A stretch of 17,573 bases of DNA from an uncultured Lachnospiraceae bacterium (GTDB lineage Bacteria > Bacillota > Clostridia > Lachnospirales > Lachnospiraceae), in contig CAMODS010000008.1 of the NCBI GenBank assembly GCA_946611525.1, forward strand, positions 1 through 17,573, given 5' to 3'. The translations under genes were made by a program, and so were the position numbers. Shown piece after piece: positions 5,703-13,825 of the stretch; position 1 is the first letter of the stretch; every line of letters begins with the position of its first letter. Under the pieces are notes generated by a model that saw only the letters and a program-made list of their open reading frames with translations, was not told the origin of the DNA and made no database searches.

Positions 5703-6564
5703 GTGCAATGTCTGTTTTCATCACTGTGATCTAAAAGAGGGGCAGCTGGGACTGTGCCTGGCCCGTAGGGGTACAGCTACTGAGGTGGTATGCGACAATT
5801 ACGGGCAGGTGACGGGGCTGGCCCTTGATCCTATAGAAAAAAAGCCCCTTTATCATTTTCATCCACATAGTTATATCCTGTCTGTGGGTTCCTACGGATG
5901 CAATCTGCGCTGCCCATTTTGCCAGAACAGCGAGATTTCCTATTCCGATACGGTTAAAATGATGGCAAAAAAAGAAGCGTCTGCGCGTCAGACACGCTAT
6001 ATTGAACCGGATGTGCTGGCGGGTTTGGCCTATGAAGAGAGGTCAAACGGGAATATCGGAGTGGCCTTTACCTACAATGAGCCGCTGGTGGGATATGAGT
6101 ATGTCCGGGATGTGGCCGTGGAGGTTAAAAAGCTTGGGATGCATACGGTGCTTGTGACCAATGGCACGGCAAATGCGCAGGTAGAGGAGGAGCTTTTGCC
6201 TGTCATTGATGCCATGAACGTGGATCTAAAGGCCTTCAATGACACTTTTTACGACAGGCTTATCGGTGGCAGCAGGCAAATGACCATGGACTTTATCACC
6301 CGTGCCGCAGAGTATGGGTGCCATGTGGAGGTGACCTGCCTTATCATCCCGGGAGAAAATGACAGCCCCGATGAAATGCAAAAGCTGGCTTCGTATCTGG
6401 GAGAGCTTGGGGCGCGATGCGGCGTGGATATACCGCTTCACATTACCAGGTTTTTCCCTCGTTTTCATATGACCGACAGAGGACCCACCGATGTGGGAGT
6501 CATTTATGCGCTGTGCGACGTGGCAAGGCGCCATCTCAAATATGTTCATGCGGGAAATGTGTAA
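5695..6564 (+). CDS. amrS: AmmeMemoRadiSam-type radical SAM enzyme (AmrS-like)
   Basis: 289 residues from the ATG at 5695, chosen over the in-frame TTG at 5674 because GAGAGG (5684-5689) precedes it at five bases and because the family begins directly with the Cys-rich segment. That segment has C4, C7, C11 and C21. The radical SAM cluster motif is C69-N-L-R-C73-P-F-C76, in the CxxxCxxC form. Downstream lie VAFTYNEPLVGYEYV and MNVDLKAFND, typical of the family and of pyruvate formate-lyase activase relatives. The enzyme should cleave S-adenosylmethionine to start a radical reaction; the physiological substrate is unknown. The usual partners AMMECR1 and Memo are absent from this window. The gene overlaps the YczE-like gene by 8 bases, and its TAA stop abuts a dispersed repeat. 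Confidence 0.88.
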   Translation: MPECNVCFHHCDLKEGQLGLCLARRGTATEVVCDNYGQVTGLALDPIEKKPLYHFHPHSYILSVGSYGCNLRCPFCQNSEISYSDTVKMMAKKEASARQTRYIEPDVLAGLAYEERSNGNIGVAFTYNEPLVGYEYVRDVAVEVKKLGMHTVLVTNGTANAQVEEELLPVIDAMNVDLKAFNDTFYDRLIGGSRQMTMDFITRAAEYGCHVEVTCLIIPGENDSPDEMQKLASYLGELGARCGVDIPLHITRFFPRFHMTDRGPTDVGVIYALCDVARRHLKYVHAGNV

Positions 6565-6587
6565 GATCCTTCGCTTCGCTCAGAATC
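6565..6587 (+). repeat. Dispersed repeat, copy 2 (directly after amrS)
   Basis: Begins GATCCTTCGC and ends CTCAGAATC, 20 of 22 bases identical to the copy at 4318-4339. It starts on the base after the amrS stop codon. Both copies have the same orientation and sit at a gene 3' end, 2.2 kb apart. Confidence 0.75.
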
Positions 6588-6592
6588 TTTTT
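6565..6592 (+). terminator. Possible weak terminator made from the dispersed repeat
   Basis: GATCCT (6565-6570) can pair with AGAATC (6582-6587) with one mismatch across an 11-base loop, and TTTTT follows (6588-6592). The stem is short and imperfect. It would end the LUD-YczE-AmrS transcript at the right place, but termination efficiency cannot be judged. Confidence 0.3.
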
Positions 6593-6667
6593 ATCCTTGT
6601 AGAAAATCCCCAAATATGCTAAAGTTTTGAATAGGTATGGAATTATGCCGGAAAGGTGTGATGAAAA

Positions 6668-7429
6668 GTGGGAGCTGCAGAGCGAACCGAGGAGGTTCTA
6701 CGTGATATACACGTGCTCTTTTCAAAGGCGCAGCCTGTGGAGGGGAGCAAGAAGCGGGTCATCGTGGAAAAAGACAGGATGATGGAGCTTCTAAAAAAGC
6801 TTAATGACTGCATGTACGACATGATGGACGAGTACGAGCTTACGGTCCAGAGCAGGGAAAAAGCAGGCCGCGAGTTTAAAAAGCAGGGAGATGACATTAT
6901 ATTTGATGCCAGAAAAAATGCTGAGGATGTGTATGCCGCCTCCATCATTTATTCGGACCAGGCCCTGTCGGATATCTGCGATATCATAGACAAGACCAGG
7001 GATGGCATGGAGAGCCTGCACCAGGATATGCTCAGGCAGATAAAGGCCAGGCGTCAGATGGTAAAGGACAATCAGTACGAGCTCAAGTCCCAGCTCCAGG
7101 ATTTCATAGATACACAAAAATATATGCATCTCATCGAGGAAGAGAACATCCGCCGGGCCAAGGAAAAGGAGACTCAGGGGGATGTACCCACATCATCGGC
7201 CGGTGAGTTTGTGGCAGAGAAGCCTGAGATCAGGATCAATGAAGACTACTTCAGGAACGCGGGACTTCCGGTGGATGACGGTGAGGCCGCCAACACCCAG
7301 TCGGAGGCGGATCTCGAGGCCCTTTCGGCTGATTTGGATGCAGAGTATTTTGACTGGAAAGACGGTGGCGAGGAAAAGACCAAGGAGAACAAGGGCATCT
7401 TTCCTTCATTTTTAAAGAGGAGTAAATGA
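6668..7429 (+). CDS. Coiled-coil protein of unknown function, coupled to the aconitase-like gene
   Basis: 253 residues, soluble and highly charged. Residues ~35-175 are a long helical coiled-coil region: EKDRMMELLKKLNDCMYD, then repeated Glu/Lys/Arg heptads through MHLIEEENIRRAKEKE. The layout recalls the short coiled-coil proteins of Firmicutes that resemble V-type ATPase H/E subunits or DivIVA, but I cannot assign a family. Residues ~175-253 are acidic and probably disordered, ending in a basic FPSFLKRSK tail. The GTG at 6668 is the first in-frame start, since a TGA lies at 6662-6664. Its ribosome site GGAAAGG (6650-6656) is 11 bases away. An ATG at 6661 is closer to that site but opens only a 14-codon frame. 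The stop overlaps the next gene's start (ATGA), so translation is coupled. Confidence 0.75.
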   Translation: MGAAERTEEVLRDIHVLFSKAQPVEGSKKRVIVEKDRMMELLKKLNDCMYDMMDEYELTVQSREKAGREFKKQGDDIIFDARKNAEDVYAASIIYSDQALSDICDIIDKTRDGMESLHQDMLRQIKARRQMVKDNQYELKSQLQDFIDTQKYMHLIEEENIRRAKEKETQGDVPTSSAGEFVAEKPEIRINEDYFRNAGLPVDDGEAANTQSEADLEALSADLDAEYFDWKDGGEEKTKENKGIFPSFLKRSK

Positions 7430-9681
7430 TGAAAATATACGAAAACGGTATGTACCTGATCAATAACAGGGAGATTGCTGCCGAGGCGGCAATTGACTCC
7501 GCTGAGGCCAAAAAACAGACTATTGCCTACAATATATTGAAGGATCACAATACATCCGAGGGGATGGATGCCCTAAGGATCAAGTTTGATAAGCTGACCA
7601 GCCATGATATCACCTATGTTGGTATCATACAGACAGCCAGGGCTTCCGGACTTGAGAAGTTTCCCATTCCTTATGTGCTGACAAACTGCCACAACAGTCT
7701 GTGTGCGGTGGGTGGCACCATCAATGAGGATGACCACATGTTTGGTCTTTCCTGTGCAAAGCGTTACGGCGGAGTATATGTACCGCCTCATCAGGCAGTT
7801 ATCCATCAGTTTGCACGTGAGATGCTTGCAGAGTGCGGCAAGATGATCTTGGGATCCGATTCCCATACACGTTATGGTGCACTGGGAACCATGGCCATGG
7901 GCGAGGGTGGACCGGAGCTGGTAAAGCAGCTTTTGGGACGCACCTATGACATACCCATGCCCGAGGTGGTTGGAATATATCTTAAGGGAGCCCCCATTCC
8001 CGGAGTTGGTCCTCAGGACGTGGCCCTTGCCATTATCGGAGAGGTCTTTGAAAAAGGCCTGGTGAAAAACAAGGTGATGGAGTTTGTGGGCCCCGGGGTT
8101 AATGGTCTTTCCGTTGACTTCAGGATAGGTGTGGATGTTATGACAACAGAAACCACCTGTCTTTCATCTATATGGACTACAGATGAAAAGGTAAAAGAGT
8201 TTTATGAGATCCACGGAAGGGAGGCTTCATACAAGGAGCTTGCTCCCGGTGAGGTGGCGTACTATGACAGCATGATAGAGATAGATCTTTCCGAGATCCG
8301 TCCTATGATCGCCATGCCATTCCATCCCAGCAACACATACACTATTGCTGAGTTAAAAGCCAACCTCATGGACATCCTCCACGATACGGAAGAGAGAGCC
8401 AAGGTGAGCCTGGATGGTCAGGTGGACTTTACACTTACGGACAAGGTAAGGGACGGCAAGCTTTACGTGGATCAGGGTATCATCGCAGGCTGTGCAGGAG
8501 GCGGTTTTGAGAACATTGCGGCAGCAGCAGATATCATGAAGGGCACAAGCATCGGACCGGATGAGTTTACACTAAGCGTTTATCCTGCCAGTACACCTAT
8601 ATATATGGAGCTGGTTAAAAATGGTACGGTGGCGGCACTTATGGAGACCGGTGCCATTGTAAAGACCGCATTTTGCGGCCCCTGTTTTGGTGCGGGAGAT
8701 ACCCCGGGCAACAACGGCTTTTCCATCAGACATTCCACCAGGAACTTCCCGAACCGCGAGGGTTCAAAGCTCCAGAGTGGACAGATCGCATCCGTTGCCC
8801 TTATGGACGCCAGGTCCATTGCGGCTACCGCAGCCAACAAGGGCTTCCTTACCGGCGCAGACGAGATCGACGTATCATATACAGGACACAAGTATTTCTT
8901 TGACAAGAAGATCTACGACAACAGAGTATTTGACAGCAAGGGCGTGGCTGATCCCTCGGTGGAGGTTAGGTTTGGCCCCAACATCAAGGACTGGCCTGCC
9001 ATGTCACCCCTGCCTGAAAACATATTCCTTAAGGTGGTATCAGAGATCCACGATCCCGTCACCACCACAGATGAGCTTATCCCTTCGGGTGAGACCTCTT
9101 CTTACCGCTCCAATCCCCTTGGTCTTGCGGAGTTTACGCTTTCCAGAAAGGATCCCGCCTACGTGGGACGTGCCAAGGAGGTGCAAAAGATCCAAAAAGC
9201 TATCGAGGCTGACAGCTGCCCCGGCGAAGTATCTGAGGAGTTCCATCAGGTGATCCATAAGGTAAAGGAGAAGTTTTCTGACGTGAGCCGCCAGAATATC
9301 GGGGTGGGCAGTACTATTTTTGCCAGAAAGCCCGGTGATGGATCTGCCAGAGAGCAGGCCGCATCCTGCCAGAAGGTTTTGGGCGGCTGGGCCAATATCG
9401 CCTTTGAATATGCCACGAAGCGTTATCGCTCCAACCTTATCAACTGGGGCATGCTTCCCCTTTTGGTACCGGAAGGCGATCTTCCCTTTAAAAACGGCGA
9501 CTATATATTCATCCCCGGCATCAGGGAGGCAGTGACCGAAAAGCGCCCTGAGATTACTGCTTACGTGGTAAAGGAGGGCGGGCTGGAGCCATTTACAGTC
9601 ACCATGGGCGAGCTTACGGATGCAGAGCGTGAGATCATCACTGAGGGCTGTCTGATCAATTACTACAGATCCGGGAAATAG
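7429..9681 (+). CDS. Aconitase-family hydratase ([4Fe-4S] dehydratase)
   Basis: About 750 residues with the full aconitase layout. The three cluster ligands are C355 (AGCAGG), C416 and C419 (FCGPCFG). The 61- and 3-residue spacings resemble the C358/C421/C424 pattern of mitochondrial aconitase. Other hallmarks are NCHNSLC (from residue 86), SDSHTRYGALGTMAMGEGG, STRNFPNREGSK, and in the C-terminal swivel domain DGSAREQAASC and RSNLINWGMLPLL. It should interconvert citrate and isocitrate or act on a related hydroxy-acid. Sequence details differ from classical AcnA/AcnB, and the substrate is not proven. ATGs at 7426 and 7429 are both possible; GAGGAG (7417-7422) is better spaced for 7429. No citrate synthase or isocitrate dehydrogenase gene is in the window. 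Confidence 0.9.
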   Translation: MKIYENGMYLINNREIAAEAAIDSAEAKKQTIAYNILKDHNTSEGMDALRIKFDKLTSHDITYVGIIQTARASGLEKFPIPYVLTNCHNSLCAVGGTINEDDHMFGLSCAKRYGGVYVPPHQAVIHQFAREMLAECGKMILGSDSHTRYGALGTMAMGEGGPELVKQLLGRTYDIPMPEVVGIYLKGAPIPGVGPQDVALAIIGEVFEKGLVKNKVMEFVGPGVNGLSVDFRIGVDVMTTETTCLSSIWTTDEKVKEFYEIHGREASYKELAPGEVAYYDSMIEIDLSEIRPMIAMPFHPSNTYTIAELKANLMDILHDTEERAKVSLDGQVDFTLTDKVRDGKLYVDQGIIAGCAGGGFENIAAAADIMKGTSIGPDEFTLSVYPASTPIYMELVKNGTVAALMETGAIVKTAFCGPCFGAGDTPGNNGFSIRHSTRNFPNREGSKLQSGQIASVALMDARSIAATAANKGFLTGADEIDVSYTGHKYFFDKKIYDNRVFDSKGVADPSVEVRFGPNIKDWPAMSPLPENIFLKVVSEIHDPVTTTDELIPSGETSSYRSNPLGLAEFTLSRKDPAYVGRAKEVQKIQKAIEADSCPGEVSEEFHQVIHKVKEKFSDVSRQNIGVGSTIFARKPGDGSAREQAASCQKVLGGWANIAFEYATKRYRSNLINWGMLPLLVPEGDLPFKNGDYIFIPGIREAVTEKRPEITAYVVKEGGLEPFTVTMGELTDAEREIITEGCLINYYRSGK

Positions 9682-9696
9682 TCATATTGCGACGGT

Positions 9697-9728
9697 GGTG
9701 GCATTGCCACCGAAAACCGTGCGATAAT
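9697..9728 (+). promoter_or_regulatory. Inverted repeat and possible extended -10 promoter before the AI-2E transporter gene
   Basis: GGTGGC (9697-9702) and GCCACC (9706-9711) form a perfect 6-bp palindrome with a 3-base gap. TGC-GATAAT (9720-9728) follows as an extended -10 element with no good -35. A palindrome overlapping the -35 zone could be an operator. No T-run follows, so it is not a terminator. The call rests on short motifs only. Confidence 0.3.
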
Positions 9729-9752
9729 CTTCCCTAAAACAGGGCAAATAAC

Positions 9753-11126
9753 ATGGACGAAAAAGAGATTAAGGGACAATACAACAAAGAATATGCCAAA
9801 AATATGGTGCGTAAGTACATGCCGCTAGTGGCAGTTGTAGTAACGGCTGCGGTATTTATCATCATATTCTATTTTTGCGTCAAGAGATACACGGGACTGA
9901 AGGATGGCGTAGACAAGCTTTTTGCGGTATTCCAGCCCATCCTCTTTGGCTTTGTTATGGCCTTTTTAATGAACCCCATTATGATGTTTTTGGAAAAGCC
10001 CTTCCAGAACTTCTTTTTAAAACGTGGTGGTGAGGCTAACAAGATAAAAAAACATGTGAGGATCATAACCTCTGTCATATCACTTGTGATCCTGGTGGGG
10101 CTGGTGAGTGTTTTTCTCTGGGCGGTGATCCCGGAGTTTATCGAGACAGTCACCTTTTTGGTCAACAACCTGACCAGGCAGATAGGCGGGGTTTTGGACT
10201 GGGCCAATGACATCACCGGCGGCAGATATGAAGAGAGCATCATGTCTGTTAAAAATGATGAGGCAATAAACAAGGCTTTAAACAAGGGATTAGCCTATGT
10301 TCAGGGTTACCTGAATCTGGACAAGCAGGAGGAGCTGATCCGTACCATTACCAGCTGGGGCTATGGTTTGAGCCGGCTGGTGATCAATCTCATCATCGGT
10401 TTTTTTGTTTCCGTTTATGTCCTGATAGAAAAGGAAAAGTTCAAAGGTCAGGCAAAAAAGCTGATCTACGGTATTTGTTCGCCAAAGATGGGCAATGAGA
10501 TAATGGAGTTTTGCAGGAAGACCAATGATGTGTTTTACGGTTTTATCATCGGCAAGATCATCGACTCTATCATCATCGGCATCATATGCTATGTGGGTAT
10601 GATCATACTGGGACTTCCATACAAGCTGCTCACTTCGGTTATCATCGGAGTGACGAATATCATTCCTGTATTCGGCCCCTACATCGGAGCTATCCCTACC
10701 GTGATCATCATCTTTTTGACCGATCCCAGGAGCGGAATTGTATTCCTGATATTTGTACTGGTATTGCAGCAGTTTGATGGCAACCTTATCGGCCCCAAGA
10801 TCCTCGGGGATTCCACCGGTATCTCCAACTTCTGGGTTATCGTATCCATCGTTGTGGGCGGTGGACTCTTTGGCTTCATGGGTATGCTTTTGGGGGTTCC
10901 TACCATGGCCATGATCTACTACGTTGTGGGCCGTGTGTCCAGGAATCTGCTCAAAAAGAGACACCTTCCCACAGGCACCGCCAAATATATAGAGCTGGAC
11001 CATATAGACGAGGGCAATAACGCCCTGATCCCCAAGGATCCGGAGGCTGTTGCCAGGCGGAAGGCGGAGGCCACGCCCAAGTTTTTGAGACAAAAAAAAG
11101 ACCGGGATTCCGGCGAAAATAATTAG
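9753..11126 (+). CDS. AI-2E family transporter (PF01594)
   Basis: A 457-residue membrane protein. A charged N-terminus precedes two hydrophobic helices (~residues 22-45 and 55-75), a helix near 100-125, a long extracytoplasmic stretch to ~200, and a cluster of helices to ~405. The signature sequences of the family are present: VTNIIPVFGPYIGAIP (300-315), and D342-G-N-L-I-G-P-K followed by SNFWVIVSIVVGGGLFG. The C-terminal ~50 residues are a charged cytoplasmic tail. The family was named for AI-2 export in E. coli (TqsA), but members also move ions or other small solutes, so the substrate is open. The ATG at 9753 has a modest site, AGGGC, nine bases upstream. The TPR/AAA gene follows after 59 bases. 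Confidence 0.92.
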   Translation: MDEKEIKGQYNKEYAKNMVRKYMPLVAVVVTAAVFIIIFYFCVKRYTGLKDGVDKLFAVFQPILFGFVMAFLMNPIMMFLEKPFQNFFLKRGGEANKIKKHVRIITSVISLVILVGLVSVFLWAVIPEFIETVTFLVNNLTRQIGGVLDWANDITGGRYEESIMSVKNDEAINKALNKGLAYVQGYLNLDKQEELIRTITSWGYGLSRLVINLIIGFFVSVYVLIEKEKFKGQAKKLIYGICSPKMGNEIMEFCRKTNDVFYGFIIGKIIDSIIIGIICYVGMIILGLPYKLLTSVIIGVTNIIPVFGPYIGAIPTVIIIFLTDPRSGIVFLIFVLVLQQFDGNLIGPKILGDSTGISNFWVIVSIVVGGGLFGFMGMLLGVPTMAMIYYVVGRVSRNLLKKRHLPTGTAKYIELDHIDEGNNALIPKDPEAVARRKAEATPKFLRQKKDRDSGENN

Positions 11127-11185
11127 GATTTATTGCTAAGATATGTTAAACTAAATCCGTAGATTTTATAATCCGGGGAAAGAGA

Positions 11186-13804
11186 ATGGATCGCGCAGAG
11201 TACAAAGCGAAAATAGAAGAGATAAGAGGGCTCATAGACAACGGCAAGACCGACGAGGCATATGATGCCCTGCTTTTGGAGAATTGGAAAAAGGTTCCAA
11301 ATGTTAATATTATGATGCAGGCCGGAGAGCTTTTTGCCGCATGCGAAAAGTATGATGAGGCAAAGGAGCTTTTGGTTTTGGCACATGAGAGATCACCCAT
11401 CGGCAGGATGATCATATACCGCCTGGCGCTTGTATGTGTAAAGCTGGGCGAGCTGGATGAGGCCAGCGAATACTATGACGAGTTTGTGGAGATAGCTCCC
11501 CACGACAGCCTAAAGTACATCATCCGATACGAGATCGCCAGGGCAAAGGGCTCGGACGATCTTACCCTTATTTCCATTTTAGAGGAGCTGAAGGGTGTGG
11601 ATTTTGTTGAGGAGTGGGCTTTTGAGCTGGCGGCGCTTTACCGCAAGACTTCACAGGCTGACAAGTGTATAGATCTGTGTGATGAGATCGTCCTTTGGTT
11701 CGGTGAAGGTCCTTATGTGGAAAAGGCTTTAGAGATGAAGATGCTCTATCATCCTTTAGACAAGGCTCAGGAGGATAAGTACAGGCGGATCCAGCAGAAG
11801 CGGGACGGCATCACGGAGATCAGACCCGGAGAGGAATTTGGTGGCAGCGAGATCCTTCACCATCCTATTCAGATACCGGAGGTGGCTATTGCCAATGATC
11901 GGTTCAACACAGTCAATCTCCAGGCTGAGATAAAAAAGAATATCGAAGAGATCATGCAGGCTACGGAGGAGGCAGATGTCTCCGAGAATATGGAGGCTAT
12001 CCGTGGTTTGGTTGAGGATATACCATACCTGCAGATGCAGCAGGACGAGAGCGATCCCGAGGAGGAAAAGCAGGCTACCATGGAGCTGGATGAGTCCATC
12101 AAGAACAGCTTCCAGGAGTACCTGACTACAGGATATGACGGACAGATCGAGCTGATCCTTCCGGAGACACCTGTGGTGGAGGAGCAGCCCATAGAGGGGC
12201 AGCTTACCATAGCGGATGCCATGGCACAGTGGGAAAAGACCGCAGCGGCTGCGGCAGCGGCTTTGGAGGAAGCAAAGCTTAAAAAATTTGAGCAGACCAA
12301 GGCCAAGGCCCTTGAAGAAGCTAACTATATCATGGACCGGCTCGAGGATGTGACCCCCAAGCTGGATGCGGGGATGACACCCCAGGAGCTGATCAGGGAA
12401 GAGATACTGTCCAAGGAACCCGAAGATGATTTGACTGAGGAGGTTGAGCCCAAAGAGGCCAAGGCAGAAGAAATACCTGAGGACGACAATCAAGTGGGAC
12501 AGCAAGAGGCTGAGACGTCGGAGACGGATGCAGACGAGACCGTGCCGTCCGACACTTTCAAGATACCGAGGATAGAGGATGGTGTGGAGGCAGGAGTCGG
12601 GCTGGAGATCCCCGTGGTGGTGCCACCGGCTGAGGATGTTGCACCGGAACCCTGGGAGCCGGCAGAGCTTACAGAGGCTGGGGGAGAGACTCAGAATGAG
12701 GAGTCGGCAGATTTGGTCACAGAGGATGAAGAAGATCAATCCGAAGAGACTGTGGATCAGGTCGCGGAGGATGATTCTGGATCCGAAGAGGAAGAGGAGA
12801 CCACTCCCGAGGAGGACAATGTCCGGGAAGTGGAGAAGGCTGTCAGGCTGGTATCCGATCTCAATGATCTGCTTCAAGAGGAGATAGACAAGCTGGAGGG
12901 AGATGAGACTCCCACCGATGCAGAGAGAGAAAAAGAAGAGGACATCTACTTTGGCAATACTTTAGATCTGGAAAAGGCCGTGGCCAACGTGGCGGCAGAG
13001 ATCAAAAAGGAGGCCGTGGAGTCCGAGGAGACGGAGCTTTCTCTTTCAGAGGAGGAAAAGGAGACTTTTTCATACTTTACCCCTATTGTGGGAATGGAAA
13101 AGACACTTAGCCGCGTATTAAACCGCGCCAGGGCCAAGCTTTTATCCAAGGATCAGAATGCTGCTTCAGGCAACGTACTGATCTACGGTGGCGGTGGCAG
13201 CGGCAAGACCACCATGGCCATGAACCTGATCAAGGTACTTCAAAAGGAGACCGGCAGACTTCAGGGCAATGTGGGCAAGATAGATGGAAGCAGGCTAAAC
13301 GAAAAAGACATTCAAAAGCTTTTTGCAGCAGTTGCCGGTGGCAGCCTTATAGTAGAAAATGCCGGGGAGATCAGCAGAGACACCTCGGTTACTATGGCGC
13401 TTTTGATGCAGCAGGATACATCGGGACTTCTGGTGATATTGGAGGATACCAGATCACATCTGGATCGCATGCTCAACGCCAACGGCCAGTTTGCATCCAT
13501 GTTCACAGAAAAGATTTCCATCCCGGTGATGACTATTGATGAGCTGGTGGACTTCGGACGCACTTATGCTTCAGAGCTGGGATACGGCATAGATGACATG
13601 GGCATATTGGCCATGTATGACAAGATCAACCTCTGCGGGCGGGCGGATCATCCCACCTATCTTACGGAGGTAAAGGAGATAGTTGACAGAGCCATAGATC
13701 ATGTGGAGCGAGGCGGCCTGGGAGGGTTCTTTGGCAGACTCGGTTCCAAACACTATGATGAGGCCGGCAGGCTGATACTCAGAGAAAAGGATTTTATGGA
13801 CTAA
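11186..13804 (+). CDS. TPR protein with a C-terminal degenerate AAA+ (CbbX/SpoVK-like) domain
   Basis: 872 residues in three parts. Residues ~10-190 are TPR-like helical hairpins (GELFAACEKYDEAKELLVLA, RLALVCVKLGELDEASEYYDE). Residues ~200-625 are very acidic and probably flexible, with an Ala run near 350. Residues ~630-850 are a P-loop domain: Walker A G668-GGGSGK674-TT is intact. The Walker B position reads SLIVEN (E724-N725) instead of the usual Asp-Glu. The region aligned with the CbbX/SpoVK arginine finger reads NANGQFASMF, with no Arg. It may bind ATP but hydrolyse it poorly. Its role is unknown; a scaffold built on TPRs with a nucleotide switch is plausible. The ATG at 11186 has GGGGAAAGAG upstream. 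The gene is followed 21 bases later by glgB. Confidence 0.85.
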   Translation: MDRAEYKAKIEEIRGLIDNGKTDEAYDALLLENWKKVPNVNIMMQAGELFAACEKYDEAKELLVLAHERSPIGRMIIYRLALVCVKLGELDEASEYYDEFVEIAPHDSLKYIIRYEIARAKGSDDLTLISILEELKGVDFVEEWAFELAALYRKTSQADKCIDLCDEIVLWFGEGPYVEKALEMKMLYHPLDKAQEDKYRRIQQKRDGITEIRPGEEFGGSEILHHPIQIPEVAIANDRFNTVNLQAEIKKNIEEIMQATEEADVSENMEAIRGLVEDIPYLQMQQDESDPEEEKQATMELDESIKNSFQEYLTTGYDGQIELILPETPVVEEQPIEGQLTIADAMAQWEKTAAAAAAALEEAKLKKFEQTKAKALEEANYIMDRLEDVTPKLDAGMTPQELIREEILSKEPEDDLTEEVEPKEAKAEEIPEDDNQVGQQEAETSETDADETVPSDTFKIPRIEDGVEAGVGLEIPVVVPPAEDVAPEPWEPAELTEAGGETQNEESADLVTEDEEDQSEETVDQVAEDDSGSEEEEETTPEEDNVREVEKAVRLVSDLNDLLQEEIDKLEGDETPTDAEREKEEDIYFGNTLDLEKAVANVAAEIKKEAVESEETELSLSEEEKETFSYFTPIVGMEKTLSRVLNRARAKLLSKDQNAASGNVLIYGGGGSGKTTMAMNLIKVLQKETGRLQGNVGKIDGSRLNEKDIQKLFAAVAGGSLIVENAGEISRDTSVTMALLMQQDTSGLLVILEDTRSHLDRMLNANGQFASMFTEKISIPVMTIDELVDFGRTYASELGYGIDDMGILAMYDKINLCGRADHPTYLTEVKEIVDRAIDHVERGGLGGFFGRLGSKHYDEAGRLILREKDFMD

Positions 13805-13825
13805 ACAGATAAGGGGGACTTTAGG

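Noticed and set aside
9697..9711. GGTGGC/GCCACC hairpin as a terminator for the aconitase-like gene
   Set aside because: No T-run on either strand; kept only as a possible operator.
10290..11093. Minus-strand open frame of 267 codons within the AI-2E transporter gene
   Set aside because: Antisense to a clearly conserved membrane protein; His/Asp-rich translation with no family resemblance.
11126..11158. GGATTTA/TAAATCC inverted repeat as a terminator after the AI-2E transporter gene
   Set aside because: The loop is 19 bases, the stem is AT-rich and no T-run follows.
11167..11172. Perfect TATAAT before the TPR/AAA gene
   Set aside because: It would start transcription only about six bases before the ATG and cut away most of the ribosome site; the -35 (TGTTAA) is also poor.
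11756..12877. Long minus-strand open frame of 373 codons within the TPR/AAA gene
   Set aside because: It is the Leu/Ser-rich mirror of the acidic linker's GAG/GAA codons, lacks a recognisable domain, and the plus-strand gene is well supported.
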